This document shows, in pieces, positions 1-12,689 of a stretch of 64,000 nt of DNA; the stretch's first letter is position 1; every line of letters begins with the position of its first letter. Source of the DNA: Cladorhizidae sp. MBARI D1340-BT2 (taxonomy: Eukaryota > Porifera > Demospongiae > Poecilosclerida > Cladorhizidae); contig JAQNBH010000017.1 in NCBI GenBank assembly GCA_028752905.1, positions 37,493,929-37,557,928 of the forward strand. The letters are read 5' to 3'. Both the position numbers and the translations under genes were made by a program. The notes under the pieces were generated by a model. That model made no database searches and was not told where the DNA came from. It saw nothing but the letters and a program-made list of their open reading frames with translations.

Positions 1-1033
1 TATTATGACAATAATCATACAAAATATACCACCTGGCTTATCTTGAAAGTGTTCTCCTCTCCTTCACTTTTATATACCAGCCTTTCTGAACTCAATTTCA
101 GGCTTCTGAGAGAGAGACTCCAGCACTTCTATTAGTCAGTCAACACTGTTAAGCTTGAGTATTGAAATATGAATGCGACTAGTTGCTTCTGATCCTTCTT
201 TGCATAACTTGCTTGGAATTATTCCTTCAAATTATATTTAAAGGGTTTGTTAACAAAAGTGAAAGGAGCAGTATCTTCTTGACATAGCTACATGCTACAT
301 GCTAAAGTGTTATCCTCCTTACCTAGCTATCAATTGAGATCAGACAGCCATTCATTTTGTTCCAGTGAGTGGATGGACAATGAATAGACAAGGGGAGAAG
401 TTAATCGGCATTTCTGGCTTTGATGACAAAAATGTGATCACAGTGCTTCTAGCAGTGGCACTTAGCTACTGGAATATATTTACCACCTCATATTCAGGGA
501 AAAACACAAAGGTGGTGCCAGTTTCCACCTAAATGGGATGTTTGGCATTCAGAAAATCACTCATTTAATGAAGCTACATTGATTGGAAAGGTTCTGCTGC
601 CATTTGTAGAAAAAAGTTAAGCCACGGTACCTTAAAGAGAATCGTCCATTTCCACAATTTTTATATACCTTCTGTGGCAAGCAAACTTTTGCATTTTGTG
701 AGCATCTCAAAAAGAACAGCATCCACCAAATCATTGTGCCTGCTAATTGCACTGACAAGTTGCAATGCCTTGATCTTTCAGTTAACAAACCCTTTAAATA
801 TAATTTGAAGGAATAATTCCAAGCAAGTTATGCAAAGAAGGATCAGAAGCAACTAGTCGCATTCATATTTCAATACTCAAGCTTAACAGTGTTGACTGAC
901 TAATAGAAGTCTGGAGTCTCTCTCTCAGAAGCCTGAAATTGAGTTCAGAAAGGCTGGTATATAAAAAGTGAAGGAGAGGAGAACACTTTCAAGATAAGCC
1001 AGGTGGTATATTTTGTATGATTATTGTCATAAT
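1..1033. repeat. Fold-back inverted repeat, arms 1-252 and 780-1033
   Basis: Positions 1-252 read on the opposite strand match 780-1033 almost base for base. The inner junction lies at a GTTAAC palindrome, and the palindrome runs off the window at base 1. The 253-779 loop continues naturally into the right arm and matches 60300-60780 of the distant copy, so 780-1033 is in its original context and 1-252 is the added, flipped copy. I see no gene in it; the short open frames are not conserved. Confidence 0.85.
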
Positions 1034-1960
1034 ACTGTTGTGTATAGTTATCATAAAATGAATTTCAGCAAACCGTAAATATTAAATTCTCAAACTCCAT
1101 TTTTACCACAATTCGCAAACTATAATTACGACAAACATTTCCAGCTGTATGGTATAGCTTCTTATTTAAAAATGGTGTTTATAATATGTGTTTTGTTGTT
1201 GTTTTTCATTTTTTATTAACGATCAATACTTGGAGGGAAATATCCTCCATGAAAACACACTTTATTAACTTACTTCTCTATCTAGCCCATCATTAGTCAG
1301 AGGGATAAATTCTATGTCACACTTACCTTAGGCTCTCTGCTGTATGTATCGAGTATACAGAGAGAATTCATTCCACCAATTTGTAGGATTTAAAGATCCT
1401 TAGTTTAACATCACAGGACTAGATTTTGCTACCACAGAGAATGATAGTGTATCCCAAAGAATATGTGTTAAGCTATTCTTTAAGTAGTAGCTCTATTTTG
1501 TGTGTTATTTTTATTTATGAAGGTCAAAATAGTTGACTTAGCAATGGTATTTAGGAGGTTCTTATTTTATAATGAGTTACCAATGGTTATTTTACCTCAT
1601 TAGTAATTTCTGATTTAGCTTATGTCCCATTAATTTTTATCGCTTCTATTTATCACAGAGCAATCAATTGGTCTCAGCACTATTATTGCCATCGCTGTCC
1701 CAACAGCTACAATAACAGTTGTGTCTCCATTGCTTGGAATTGGATTATGTCTCTGTTGTATCAGGATCTACAAACAGAAAGCTCGCAGGTAAAGTAATTA
1801 TTAAAATGCTAGAATAGAGACTCAACCCGATAGGCACACTATTGTTTAGTTATATTCTGTCTCTGTTGTATCAGGTTTTAATTATTAAAACACTAGAATA
1901 GAGACTCAACTGATTATAGACGATAGACACACTATAGTGTATTCTGTCTCTGTTGTATCA
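540..1960 (+). repeat. Third copy of the outer part of the long duplication
   Basis: This stretch matches about 60580-61870 in the same orientation and about 7990-9360 in the opposite orientation, so three copies of the block exist in the window. It carries the membrane-spanning exon of the surface-protein gene at 1659-1788 and its flanking intron. No other exon of that gene accompanies it. Confidence 0.8.
1659..1788 (+). pseudogene. Orphan copy of the transmembrane exon
   Basis: A 130-nt exon with an intact acceptor (TATCACAG) and donor (GTAAAG). It encodes the same hydrophobic segment as 61653-61782: STIIAIAVPT, then a run rich in V, L, I, G and C, then the basic stop-transfer run RIYKQKAR. 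No upstream ectodomain exons are visible in the window, and downstream it meets a tandem duplication and the 1968-2717 inverted repeat. It is therefore an isolated exon, unless a gene beginning before base 1 uses it. Confidence 0.65.
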
Positions 1961-1985
1961 GGTTCTATAGTTTCAGGCATTACAA
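1790..1985 (+). repeat. Tandem duplication of about 115 bp after the membrane exon
   Basis: Two successive copies of a segment containing CTAGAATAGAGACTCAAC and ending TCTGTCTCTGTTGTATCAG follow the exon. The repeated end resembles the exon's own 3' part. A similar duplicated end occurs in the right copy at about 61850-61900. Confidence 0.7.
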
Positions 1986-2717
1986 CTGGAAAAGCCCTGC
2001 ATACCTGGATCACATGAAAACAATTCGGCCTCATGTGACACAACGTCAAAATTTAATCTCATGTGTAATCGGTTAAGTATAAAATTTATCAATACAAGGG
2101 AACTAAAATATGAATGATTATGTATGATGAATCAGTACATGAAAGTTTGTATGATTTTTGGATTGTGACTGTTTCAAGATGTCTCTCTGTACTGGAGTCC
2201 TTGTCCATATACCATCCAAAGCAATTGCTCTAGGCAATGCTGAACTAAGAACATTGCCAAGAAATGCCAGATATTATCTACATCTAGTTACATTGCCAAC
2301 TATTCCCCAAGAATGCGAGCAAAACTTGAGCTATCTTCTGGAAGTGTCAATTGTCCTCTTGAATAGGATCTATGGCACCACTTGCACAGTATTCTCACAA
2401 GCCACACTCACACAAGGATTGGAAGGACTTTAACAACAGCCAGCTAGCCACCACAAATCCAAGGCTTCTCATTCATGTATAGCTTCACAAGTGTGGTAAT
2501 AAATTCCTTGCACCCTGGTCAAGCTGAAGTATTGAGATATTTATATTATTTTTTGTACAATTGTACAGGAGCATGGTTGTGTAATATTTTACACAAGAGT
2601 TAAAATTAAGCTATATTTTTTTTAATAAATTCACAACTTTTGGTTCTATAAAATTTGGTTTATAAAGCAGAAATCTAAATTAAGCACTAATACCTACCTT
2701 ACTATTTGTTTTAGTCT
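1968..2717 (+). repeat. Left arm of a 750-bp inverted repeat around a gypsy fragment
   Basis: The sequence is nearly identical to the reverse complement of 5365-6125. The outer boundary is near GGTTCTATAG on this side and CTATATAGAACC on the other. A 91-codon frame (2158-2433) is identical in protein sequence in both arms. I do not recognise that protein, and recent duplication alone would explain the identity. The pair could be long terminal inverted repeats of a DNA element or another fold-back duplication. Confidence 0.8.
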
Positions 2718-3199
2718 TTATTTGTTAGTGACAGTCGTGACTATGTCTTCTGCTCCAAGGCCAGTATTTATTTTGAAGAAGAGCAAATTTTTAGATGGCT
2801 GTCCACATACAAGTTTGTCTGGAAAATTTCAACTGCCTTTGTAGCTAGCCCCACAAATCTACGATCTGTATCTAATTTAAAACTGTCATTGGACATCGTT
2901 TGTTAAGTGGTTGCTAGGTGTTAATCTTGCCGATTGATACTACAAGCATTCTTCCTAATAGCTATCACATGCTATCACACACTCTCCATCAAGTAACCTC
3001 TGTCAGACTTTGTATTCTATGTTCGTCATTACAGGGTTCACCTCTCTAGACTTTGATCACCAGCTCCAACAATAAGCTGCAATGCACTCTCACCAGTATG
3101 CTCCGTGGTGGCTCATATTATAAGAAACTACAAATACTGCATATACACTGAGTGTTTATAGTTTGGGTAGTAACTTCTCTTAACAACTGTCATTTGTGT

Positions 3200-5333
3200 T
3201 TACTTTTATTTAGTTGTTAGTGTAGGAGTAATTAACACTAGTTGTGTGGCTTGTGTGTGATTACCTTATGGTATTGTGTGGCAGTGCCCAGGGGCCAGGG
3301 TTCAGTCTGGTTCAAGAGCCAGCGGCTGGTGGGTAACTGGTAAAAAGGAGACTTCTTGACTTTGTATCAAAAGAGAATTGTGTAATGGGGTTACTTCAAA
3401 GTGGCTGAATTGTGTAAAGTTACCTCAAGTGGCGACGAAGATTTACAATGGCAATACATGGCAGTATCAGCGCATTCCACCGGGAACAGAGGGCTGGACA
3501 GCATATTATGAAAGGCTGGACCTGTACACTTGACTGCTAACAATGAGGATGACTCAGCAAAGCAACGAGCTATTCTCCTAAGCTGCTGTGGAGCGAGTAC
3601 TTACCAACTCATCTGCAACTTAATAGCCCCTGAGCGACCAATGGTCAAAGTCATTCACAGAATTGACACAGCTAATGAAGGAGCACCTCACACCACCTCT
3701 GCAAGTCATTATGCAGAGGTTCAGATTCAACTCGCACTCACAGAAACAGAATGAATCAGTCGCAGAATTTGTGGCTGGACTATGCAGGCATTCTGAACAT
3801 TGCAACTTCCAAGCAACATTGGAGGACATGTTACGTGCTCGCCTTGTCTGTGGCATCAGGGAAGTGAATATTTAACGCCGTCTTTAGCTGAACCTGACCT
3901 CAAATTTAGGAAGGCTTTTGAGTTGGCCCAATCAGCTGAAGCAGCTGAACGGGATTCACAAGACCTACAACAGAACAATCCCGCATCCTTATCCAAACCG
4001 GGTCCCATATACAGCATGGCAACTCAGCCTAAAATACAGTGGCCACAGAATGGGACTCACAACTGTGATCATTGTGGAGGGCACATGCTTCAGGGGATTG
4101 CCGCTTCAAGACTGCTGTCTGCCACTCCTGTAAAAAGAAAGGACAGCCAGGGTCTGCAGGAGATAGAAACAGCATCCACGAGAGTTTTGGTCAAGTCAGC
4201 AGGACGACCAACCACGAGTTCAAACGCACTGAACAGGAGGATATGGGAAAAGGTGAGACTGCCTACATGCTCTTTATACTAGGTGGGGGGAAGAGTAGGA
4301 AGGTACACTGCATTATGGGATCAGTACAAGTGAACACTCTACTCTATAATCTATATGGAAGCAGATACAAGTGCTGCTATGTCCATAACTAATGCTACCA
4401 CATATCACCAACTATGGCCAAAGCATTTAGCACCTTCCTTGCAGCCAACCAACAAACAGCTTCGCACTTACACAGGAGAGACTTTTAGAGATCCTTGAAA
4501 CTATTGCAGATACAGTGAACTATCAAACCCAGTAAGCAGTTTGGAATTGATGGTGGTGGCTAGAAGGGGTCGAAGTTTACTCGGCAAAGACTGGCTGTTG
4601 GAAATCAAATTGGATTGGGGATGCATACATCAAGTGCCAGTGGGACATACACAAACCTTACAATTCCTTTAGGACAAGCATGCAGGCATGTTCAAGGATG
4701 AATTTGGATTAGTGTTTGGGAACCCAGCCAAGATTCACATCGGCCCAACAGTATGACCCCATTTTTGTAAACCACTTTCAGTCCCTTTTGCACTCAGAGG
4801 TAAAGTTGAGCAGGAATTGAGTTGGCTGGGAGTCATCGAGGGAGTGCAGTTTGCAAAGTGGGCTGCTCCGATAGTCCATCCAAATATGTGGGGACTATAA
4901 AGTTACAGTCAACAAGGCATCAAAGGTAGAGAGATACCCTCTACCTAAGATCCATGAGCTCCTGGCATCTTTGGGGGGTGGAAAGACATTTACAAGTTGG
5001 AACTCGCACACGCGTACCAACAGATTCCATTGGATGATGAGTCGAAGAAATTCGTGACATCAATATACCCAAGGGTCTATACCAGTACACTCGCTTGCCA
5101 TTTGGAGAGTCTTCAGCTCCTATAATTTTCCAACGGACCATTGAAGGTGTTTTATAAGGTGTTTCACATGTATGTGTTTACATAGATGACATCTGAATCA
5201 CAGGGTGACCGAGCAAGAACACTGAAAAACCCACGGAGAAGTCCTGATGAGACTGTAGGAAGCAGAATTGAAATTGAAGCAGGAGAAGTGTGCATTTATG
5301 CAACCATCTGTTGAGTACTTGGGGCACTATAAT
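3200..5333 (+). mobile_element. Truncated Ty3/gypsy retrotransposon remnant
   Basis: The segment shows the end of a probable 5' LTR, a primer-binding-site-like TGGCGACGAAG at 3430-3440, gag capsid fragments (3530-3875, including the family motif LLSCCGASTYQL), a damaged zinc-knuckle stretch near 4060-4130, and reverse transcriptase fragments at 4750-5330. RT resemblance includes the LPFG-type region near 5095 and a decayed version of the DD box near 5180. Many stops and frameshifts break every domain. The copy stops abruptly at about 5333, inside the RT connection, where the right inverted-repeat arm begins. RNase H, integrase and the 3' LTR are absent. It is an inactive fossil. Confidence 0.8.
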
Positions 5334-5364
5334 CAGTTGAGTCTCTATTCTAGTGTTTTAATAA

Positions 5365-6125
5365 TTAAAAGACTAAAACAAATAGTAAGGTAGGTATTAG
5401 TGCTTAATTTAGATTTCTGCTTTATAAACCAAATTTTATAGAACCAAAAGTTGTGAATTTATTTTAAAAAATATAGCTTAATTTTAACTCTTGTGTAAAA
5501 TATTACACAACCATGCTCCTGTACAATTGTACAAAAAATAATATAAATATCTCAATACTTCAGCTTGACCAGGGTGCAAGGAATTTATTACCACACTTGT
5601 GAAGCTATACATGAATGAGAAGCCTTGGATTTGTCGTGGCTAGCTGGCTGTTGTTAAAGTCCTTCCAATCCTTGTGTGAGTGTGGCTTGTGAGAATACTG
5701 TGCAAGTGGTGCCATAGATCCTATTCAAGAGGACAATTGACACTTCCAGAAGATAGCTCAAGTTTTGCTCGCATTCTTGGGGAATAGTTGGCAGTGTAAC
5801 TAGATGTAGATAATATCTGGCATTTCTTGGCAATGTTCTTAGTTCAGCATTGCCTAGAGCAATTGCTTTGGATGGTATATGGACAAGGACTCCAGTACAG
5901 AGAGACATCTTGAAACAGTCACAATCCAAAAATCATACAAACTTTCATGTACTGATTCATCATACATAATCATTCATATTTTAGTTCCCTTGTATTGATA
6001 AATTTTATACTTAACCGATTACACATGAGGTTAAATTTTGACGTTGTGTCACATGAGGCCGAATTGTTTTCATGTGATCCAGGTATGCAGGGCTTTTCCA
6101 GTTGTAATGCCTGAAACTATATAGA
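5365..6125 (-). repeat. Right arm of the 750-bp inverted repeat
   Basis: Reverse complement of 1968-2717 with very few differences, including the same 91-codon frame (5654-5929, minus). Just inside it, 5325-5370 is an inverted copy of about 1875-1921, so the junction includes a little host sequence. The long left duplication arm starts directly after it at 6126. Confidence 0.8.
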
Positions 6126-7181
6126 ACCGGACGGAAAACAAGTTTGTTTGAGTATTTTGAGTACGGATGTCTTGACTACCGAGACAGGATCAAGTCTTTC
6201 CCCCTGCGATCTTGTAGTTCATAGACATTCAGGCATTCACCTATGTTTGTCTTCTTCGACACTCCTTCACTTGTACAAACTCGGACAGATGAACCTACAA
6301 GCTTTGTCTGTGGCAAGCTAAAGTTCCTCGACGGCAAATAACACCAATCATGATCTAGCTAACAAAACTAAAGTGAGTATAAATATGTTATTTTAATGAA
6401 CGTCGTGATAATAGATTTGTCAGGGCCTTTTTATCGAGGTTACTCATAATAACTATGGTCTATTTAGTTGACTTCTTACTCCCCATGTTCAACCCTGCTC
6501 TTTTCCTATCCTAAGCTGTTGCTGGACTGGATGGGTAGATTGAATTGAACCTTCTATTTCAGGTTGATAACTTGGATAACTACAAAATACTTGTTGGTCT
6601 ATTAGCTACTTCACGTTGATGCCTATAACAAAAAAACAAGATATATACATAAAAACACTAAAAAAAAAATTAGCTCTAATTACTAAAACAAGTTACTACA
6701 AGAAATAATAATAGAGAAGTGTTATAGTTCTTTTTCCACATGGCACTTGTGCCAGAGCGGGAAGCAATCTTTTTTTCTCTCCTGTGTGACATAACCTAGT
6801 GTTACATTCTGGACAGAACCTCACTGCATTGGACATTTTACCCCCTGTCTATGTAGAATGCACTGAGTCCACTTCATCAATTGGTCATTGTTAACAGAAT
6901 TAGGAAGTGTTGTAAAGGAGTGGTAAGTAAGTCTCTCTTTTCATCTTGCACTCAGAAAGTCAAGAGTCAGAAACTGAATGGCAGGCCAGCTGTCAATGTC
7001 ACACTGCTGCAGCTGTCAACTCATCAATGCATGGTTTGTTAGTTGATTACCTGTATCAAGCACTATCAGTATGATCAACCACTAATACTTGTAGTAAGTT
7101 ATAGCGACAGACACTATCAATACAGTATTAGCTTTATGGGATAATAATTTATGGGATAATAATAATTTATAACACACTTTA

Positions 7182-7205
7182 GGGGGGGGGGGGGGGGGGG
7201 GGGGG
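7182..7205 (+). repeat. Homopolymer run of 24 G
   Basis: Uninterrupted G tract. The right arm has the complementary 26-C tract at 62949-62974, so the run predates the duplication or is maintained in both arms. Two further runs (12105-12122 C, 55491-55514 G) are each found in one arm only. Confidence 0.95.
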
Positions 7206-8078
7206 CCTGGGCCCCCTCCTGTATCCACCCATGAGGTGTGGTGATTGAGTAAATTCTCCCAGGTTGCTTCAACTACAATAATCTGCAACCAGTTCATTGG
7301 CTAGAATGATGCAGAATTCTTTAACTTTTTTGTTGGAATAATCTTTAAGAATAAAGGTTGTTATTTCAAAGTGGAAGAAAAAGATGTATTTTGATTTCAA
7401 CTCATACCTGTAGAAGCCGCCTCATGTGTGTTATAATTGACCAGCAGATTCCATCCCTTTATCTTCTTTGAATACTTCTAGCTATTTTTGAAAGGTCAAT
7501 ATTTGTTCCCATTGCCATTATGATCTTCTGGTCAAGCCAGTGTCACGAACTTTCCCTGCCACATCATGCTATATACTACATGTAATATTACTTGTGTGTG
7601 TCTTGTGTGCATTTGGTGTGTGATTTTGGATGTGTGCATGTGTGCTTTTGTGTGTGTGTGCATGTTGGTATGATTTGTGTGTGGGTCTCTCTTACTGTGT
7701 GCAAGTGGTAATGCCTCTGAGATAGTTGATTGAGATGTAGGAATATATGATATTGTGTATGTTTCGATTTACAAATAGCTCCTCTTCAACAAAGATCTTT
7801 ATCGTCACTTCTTCCAGGATACTAAGTCATCCAACTCATCATATGGGAATGTTTTTTCATGACTATCTGACAAGACCTCTTCCATAACTTGTTGTAGATT
7901 ATAATACATACATTGCTACACCACATTTTTAAACTTGTTAAATGTTAGTGATTCAATAATTATGTTTTATTTTATATTTGCAAGCTTTCTGTTTGTAAAA
8001 CCTGATACAACAGAGACAGAATACACTATAGTGTGTCTATCGTCTATAATCTTGAGTCTCTATTAATAATTACTTTAC

Positions 8079-8208
8079 CTGCGAGCTCTCTGTTTGTAGA
8101 TCCTGATACAACAGAGACATAATCCAATTCCAAGCAATGGAGACACAACTGTTATTGTAGCTGTTGGGACAGCGATGGCAATAATAGTGCTGAGAACAAT
8201 GGATTGCT
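8079..8208 (-). pseudogene. Left copy of the transmembrane exon
   Basis: 130 nt, acceptor CACAG and donor GTAAAG preserved. The hydrophobic helix and basic tail match the right copy at 61653-61782 with a few substitutions (for example SIV in place of SIG at the start). The exon itself is intact; the gene around it is not. Confidence 0.7.
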
Positions 8209-9555
8209 CTGTGATAAATAGAAGTGATAAAAATTAATGGGACATAAGCTAATTAAGTTTAAATCAGAAATTACTGATGAGGTAAAATAAATAATTACCA
8301 TTGGGCACCCATTGGGCACTCATTATAAAATAAGAACGTCCTAAATACCATTGCTAAGTCAACTATTTTGACCTTCATAAATAAAAATAACTAAATAGAG
8401 CTACTACTTAAAGAATAGCTTAACACATATTCTTTGGGATACACTATCATTCTCTGTGGTAGAAAAATCTAGTCCTGTGATATTAAACTAAGGATCCATA
8501 CATAACTTTAAATCCTACAAATTGGTGGGATGAATTCTCTCTGTATACTCGTATAAATCAATACATACAGCAGAGAGCCTGAGGTAAGTGTGACATAGAA
8601 TTTATCCCTCTGACTAATGATGGGCTAGATAGAGAAGCAAGTTAATAAAGTGTGTTTTCATGGAGGGTATTTCCCTCCAAGTATTGATATGAAAGAAAGG
8701 GAAAAAACACATACAAACATCATTTTCACAGCTGGAAATGTTTGTCGTAATTATAGTTTGCGAATTGTGGTAAAAATGGAGTTTGAGAATTTAATATTTA
8801 CGGTTTGCTGAAATTCATTTTATGATTAACTATACACAACAGTATTATGACAATAATCATACAAAATATACCACTTGGCTTATCTTAAAAGTGTTCTACT
8901 CTCCTTCACTTTTGCCAGCCTTTCTGAACTCAATTTCTGGCTTATGAGAGAGAGACTCCAGCCCTCCTATTAGCCAGTCAGCACTGTTAAGCTTGAGTAT
9001 TGAAATATGAGTGTAAATCTAATGCGACTAGTTGCTTCCCGATCCTCCTTTGCATGACTTGCTTCGAATTATTCCTTCAAATTATCTTTAAAGGGTTTGT
9101 TAACTGAAAGATCAAGGGGTTCCAAGTTGTCAATGCAATTAGCAGGCACAATAATTTGGTGGATGCTGTTCTTTTTGAGATGCTCACAAAATGTAAAAGT
9201 TTGCTATATAGCCACAGAAGGTATAAAAATTGTGGAAATGGACGATTCTCTTCAAGGTAACGTGGCTTAACTTTTTTCTACAAATGGCAGCAGAACCTTT
9301 CCATCCGTGTAGCTTCATTAAACGAGTGATTTTCTGAATGCCAAACATCCCATTTAGGTGGAAACCATTTAGGTGGAAACTGGCACCACCTTTCTGTTTC
9401 CCCCTGAATATGAGGTGGTAAATATATTCCGGTAGCTAAGTGCTACTGCTAGAAGCACATCGCATTTTTTATCATAGAGCCGATTAACTTATCCCCTTGT
9501 CTGTTCATTGTCCATCCACTCACTGGAACAAAATGAATGGCTGTCTGATCTCAAT

Positions 9556-10052
9556 CTTTCCTAATATCGTAAGAACTCCGGCTGTGATTTCAACGACAAC
9601 TTAATACCCATAAACTAATAAACTCAGACTTGAGACTAACTATTCCTAATATCGTAAGAACTTAATACCCATAAACTAATAAACTCAGACTTGGGAACCC
9701 ATAAACTCAGACTTGGGAACCCATAAACTCAGACTTGGGACTAACTATTCCTAATATTGTAAGAACTTAATACCCATAAACTAATAAACTCAAACTTGGG
9801 AACCCATAAACTCAGACTTGGGAACCCATAAACTCAGACTTGGGACTAACTATTCCTAATATCGTAAGAACTTAATACCCATAAACTAATAAACTCAGAC
9901 ATGGGAACCCATAAACTAATAAACTCAGACTTGGGACTAACTATTCCTAATATCGTAAGAACTCCGGCTGGGATTTCAACGACAACTTAATACCCATAAA
10001 CTAATAAACTCAGACTTGGGACTAACTATTCCTAATATCGTAAGAACTCCTA
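9556..10052. repeat. Left-arm-specific tandem repeat, about 60-bp and 22-bp units
   Basis: Repeated units contain CCTAATATCGTAAGAACTTA and ACCCATAAACTAATAAACTC, with an extra short subrepeat built on ACCCATAAACTCAGACTTGG. The block interrupts sequence that is continuous in the right arm near 60380, so it was inserted or expanded after the arms formed. I see no open frame or terminal inverted repeats. Confidence 0.85.
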
Positions 10053-10186
10053 GCTAGGGAAGGAGGATGCCATTTATTAACACTTGAGCATGTAGCAGAT
10101 ACTGCTCCTTTCACTTTTGGAAACTCAGGTCCAGATAGTTTAGCCGAGTTAAAAGACTCGTGCTTCACAAGAATTATGTATCCTAT

Positions 10187-10375
10187 GCCTTGGTGAGCAC
10201 TTATTCAGTTGCCATGCTGCTTTAGAAGACCAGCAATTCCTTCTGCAGCAGCCAGTATAGAAGTGTTGACCACAACTTGTACTGCAAACACATCTCTCAC
10301 CTCAGCATCCAGAGTAACCACAAGCAAAAGAAGCCAACCACATGCTTTAGTATGCAATCTCCATCCTGTTCTGGT
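10187..10375 (-). other. Open reading segment, possible gene fragment (left)
   Basis: The minus strand is open for about 60 codons ending at a TGA near 10187, with a composition that looks coding: hydrophobic LLLLVVTLDAEVRDVF, then an Ala-rich SILAAAEGIAGLL stretch. The right copy (60093-60208) is shorter, with small deletions and a possible acceptor TCTAG. I do not recognise the family. It may be a fragment of an unrelated gene carried in the duplicated block. Confidence 0.3.
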
Positions 10376-11010
10376 GATAATCATTTAACTTTGCCAGGTA
10401 CTTACATCTTCAGTAGATGGACAGTTAACTCTGGGACTGTGTAGTGCCATGATTCTTCGGTTGGCCCATGCTCAGCAGCAAGACCCTCAGCAGAGTAGCT
10501 AGAGTAGATCATCTTAGGACTTTTCGGTGCAGAACTAGCATCCGGTTTGTCCAGTGAGAATCACATTCTCTTGTCGGCTTTGTGGAGAGCTTTGGCATCA
10601 GTGAAGGTGCAGACTCCGATGAAGAAAAAGTATATGTCCGAGAAAATTAGTGTAGGAATGACATTATTGACATTTATACAACAGCAGCTTCTCAACTACT
10701 CTGCACACAAGCTAAATAAATTATGCTCACGCGTTACAAATAATGTGCACATGCTTAACATTTTAGCAGATTGGTGTATCCCAGAAAATTTGCAAACCAC
10801 AAAAGTTAATTCCCGCAAACACTTCTGGCTTGTGGCAATTTCAACTGATTAAGTTGAGCTCTATTGTAACCAGCTAAGAGTTCCATGACATCGGCCTGCA
10901 CGTTGGCTGAAGTTGGACACTGCATGGCTGAAAAGAGATAGTGCACTATTGGAAAACTTAATTTTAGGATCAACTGAGGTGCTTGACTGCGTACTCAGTG
11001 CCTAATAAAA

Positions 11011-11147
11011 TCATATGATTATGCTTCCTCTAGCAACTGGTGCTAATTTCAGCTGTCTAGCACTTGACAACCCGGAACCAGACCTGTTGCGCAAACTCAG
11101 ACACTCAAGTTTTGAAGTACCCCCACCAGTAACTTGGGTAGTTATAT
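11011..11147 (-). other. Candidate stalk or alternative 3' exon (left)
   Basis: Acceptor TTTTCATAG, then phase-1 frame encoding (D)ITTQVTGGG and about 35 further residues to a stop. The right-arm counterpart is 59253-59398, also open to a stop. All preceding exons of the surface-protein gene end in phase 1, so this exon could join them. A GTGGGG donor after seven codons would make it a symmetrical Thr-rich stalk exon instead. Confidence 0.35.
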
Positions 11148-12104
11148 CTATGAAAAATATTTTAGTATCAAAAGAGAGTACAGAGTGAGACCTATCTTTG
11201 AGCTATATATCAAATCCATTCCATGAAATGTGCAGAATATAATATGGAGCTATATATAAAGTGGTAACCACAAGTTTTTAAGCACCTACTAGTTTATGGT
11301 ATTGGCCTCCTTAATTAAGCTTATCCACCCACTTTCTACTATTGTGGCCATCTTAGTCAAGGCAACACATTCGGAAGAAGGCTCTACCAAGTAAGAATTC
11401 CACAATCTTCTCCTTTGCTGGAGTTATCTTCACGAGTCAAGAGTACCACATGTCACTAAAAAAATGAATTCTGTTAGACATAAGTAGCCTTGACATTTCT
11501 TGGGTTGTCAAAACCATAAACAGTCTTGCATTACAAGATTTTTCTACTTAGTTATCGGAAAGTAACACACTTTAAATTAGGTGCATAAATAGTGCTGTCG
11601 ACAGTGAGTGGGTTAAGCAGATAAAAAAGTTAGATTAAAGTGTTTATTTTGTGGGTGGGTGGGACTGTTAAGTCTGTTGAATAGGCTGCTCGGACTCTTG
11701 GTTAGTTCCCACTAGAGTACCTTGCATGCTCTGCACAGTCTATGCCCTGGCCAACACATACTCGTGTCTGCTATAGCTTCAAGCTCTGCCTCTCATTAAC
11801 TTTGGTTGTGCTTTCCGCCCAACCATACATTAATGAGCTGTCTTTGCTAGAGTGACAACCTGGTGAGTTCCAAGTCATCTCTCCAGTTAATGGCAGGTGT
11901 ACTGGGCCCCTGCTATTCTCGCACCTCCACCCCTCTACTAATTAACTCTAAAGAGTGCAGAGGTGTATTTTGAGGTAAGTCATCCCACCTACCCAGGGGA
12001 TGTTGTGGGACATACCAGTCCCCCTGCACCTACACCCAAGTACCTCATCATTTATTATTGGTATTATTAATAATAAATAATAGCCCCATTCAACTCAGCA
12101 CACA

Positions 12105-12122
12105 CCCCCCCCCCCCCCCCCC
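12105..12122 (+). repeat. Homopolymer run of 18 C, left arm only
   Basis: Uninterrupted C tract inside an intron-sized region of the left gene copy. The matching right-arm position (about 58310) has no such tract, so this is an arm-specific expansion or an insertion that arrived with it. Confidence 0.9.
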
Positions 12123-12689
12123 TCCCGCCTCCCTTCCTGTGTTGTGACCCAGTTACTTGGCTTGTGCTAATGACTTGGACACTGAGCAGAGCATAGACTT
12201 TTGTGTTTTAAAATGCAATGTGTATGCTGCACTTTCCCACTGGCTCAGCATCTTTATTAAAGAGTCTGGCATCACAAACTGCTGCTGTTATAGCTGCTCC
12301 TATGGAAGCTGTGTCTAGCATAGTTATCAGCTTTCATGCCCAACCTTACTAATGCTAACCAGAGCCCCTTCACTGGCCTGCCTCCACAGGCACTCCACTA
12401 ACCTACATACTAATGTAAGATTATTGGGCCCTCAATTATTTCTCAATTGAAATCATGTTTCCTCTCTGCATAGGCTTTTTTGATCAACCATGCTAATATA
12501 TAATTAATTATACACCTCATTATGGTTACACACTGATCTAAACTTTACCATTGGCAGTGGTCTCACTTGGCCCTCCAGTGGGTGAGGGGAAGGGAGTGGC
12601 CGGGGTGATGGTGCTGATGGTGCTTGAGCGGACAATGGTATACTGGTAGGGGAATCTATAAAAATGGTGTTCAATAACTAGTCAGGAAA

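Noticed and set aside
2158..2433. 91-codon frame as a functional gene
   Set aside because: Identity with 5654-5929 follows from the recent inverted duplication of the whole segment; there is no recognised motif or promoter and no third copy to test constraint.
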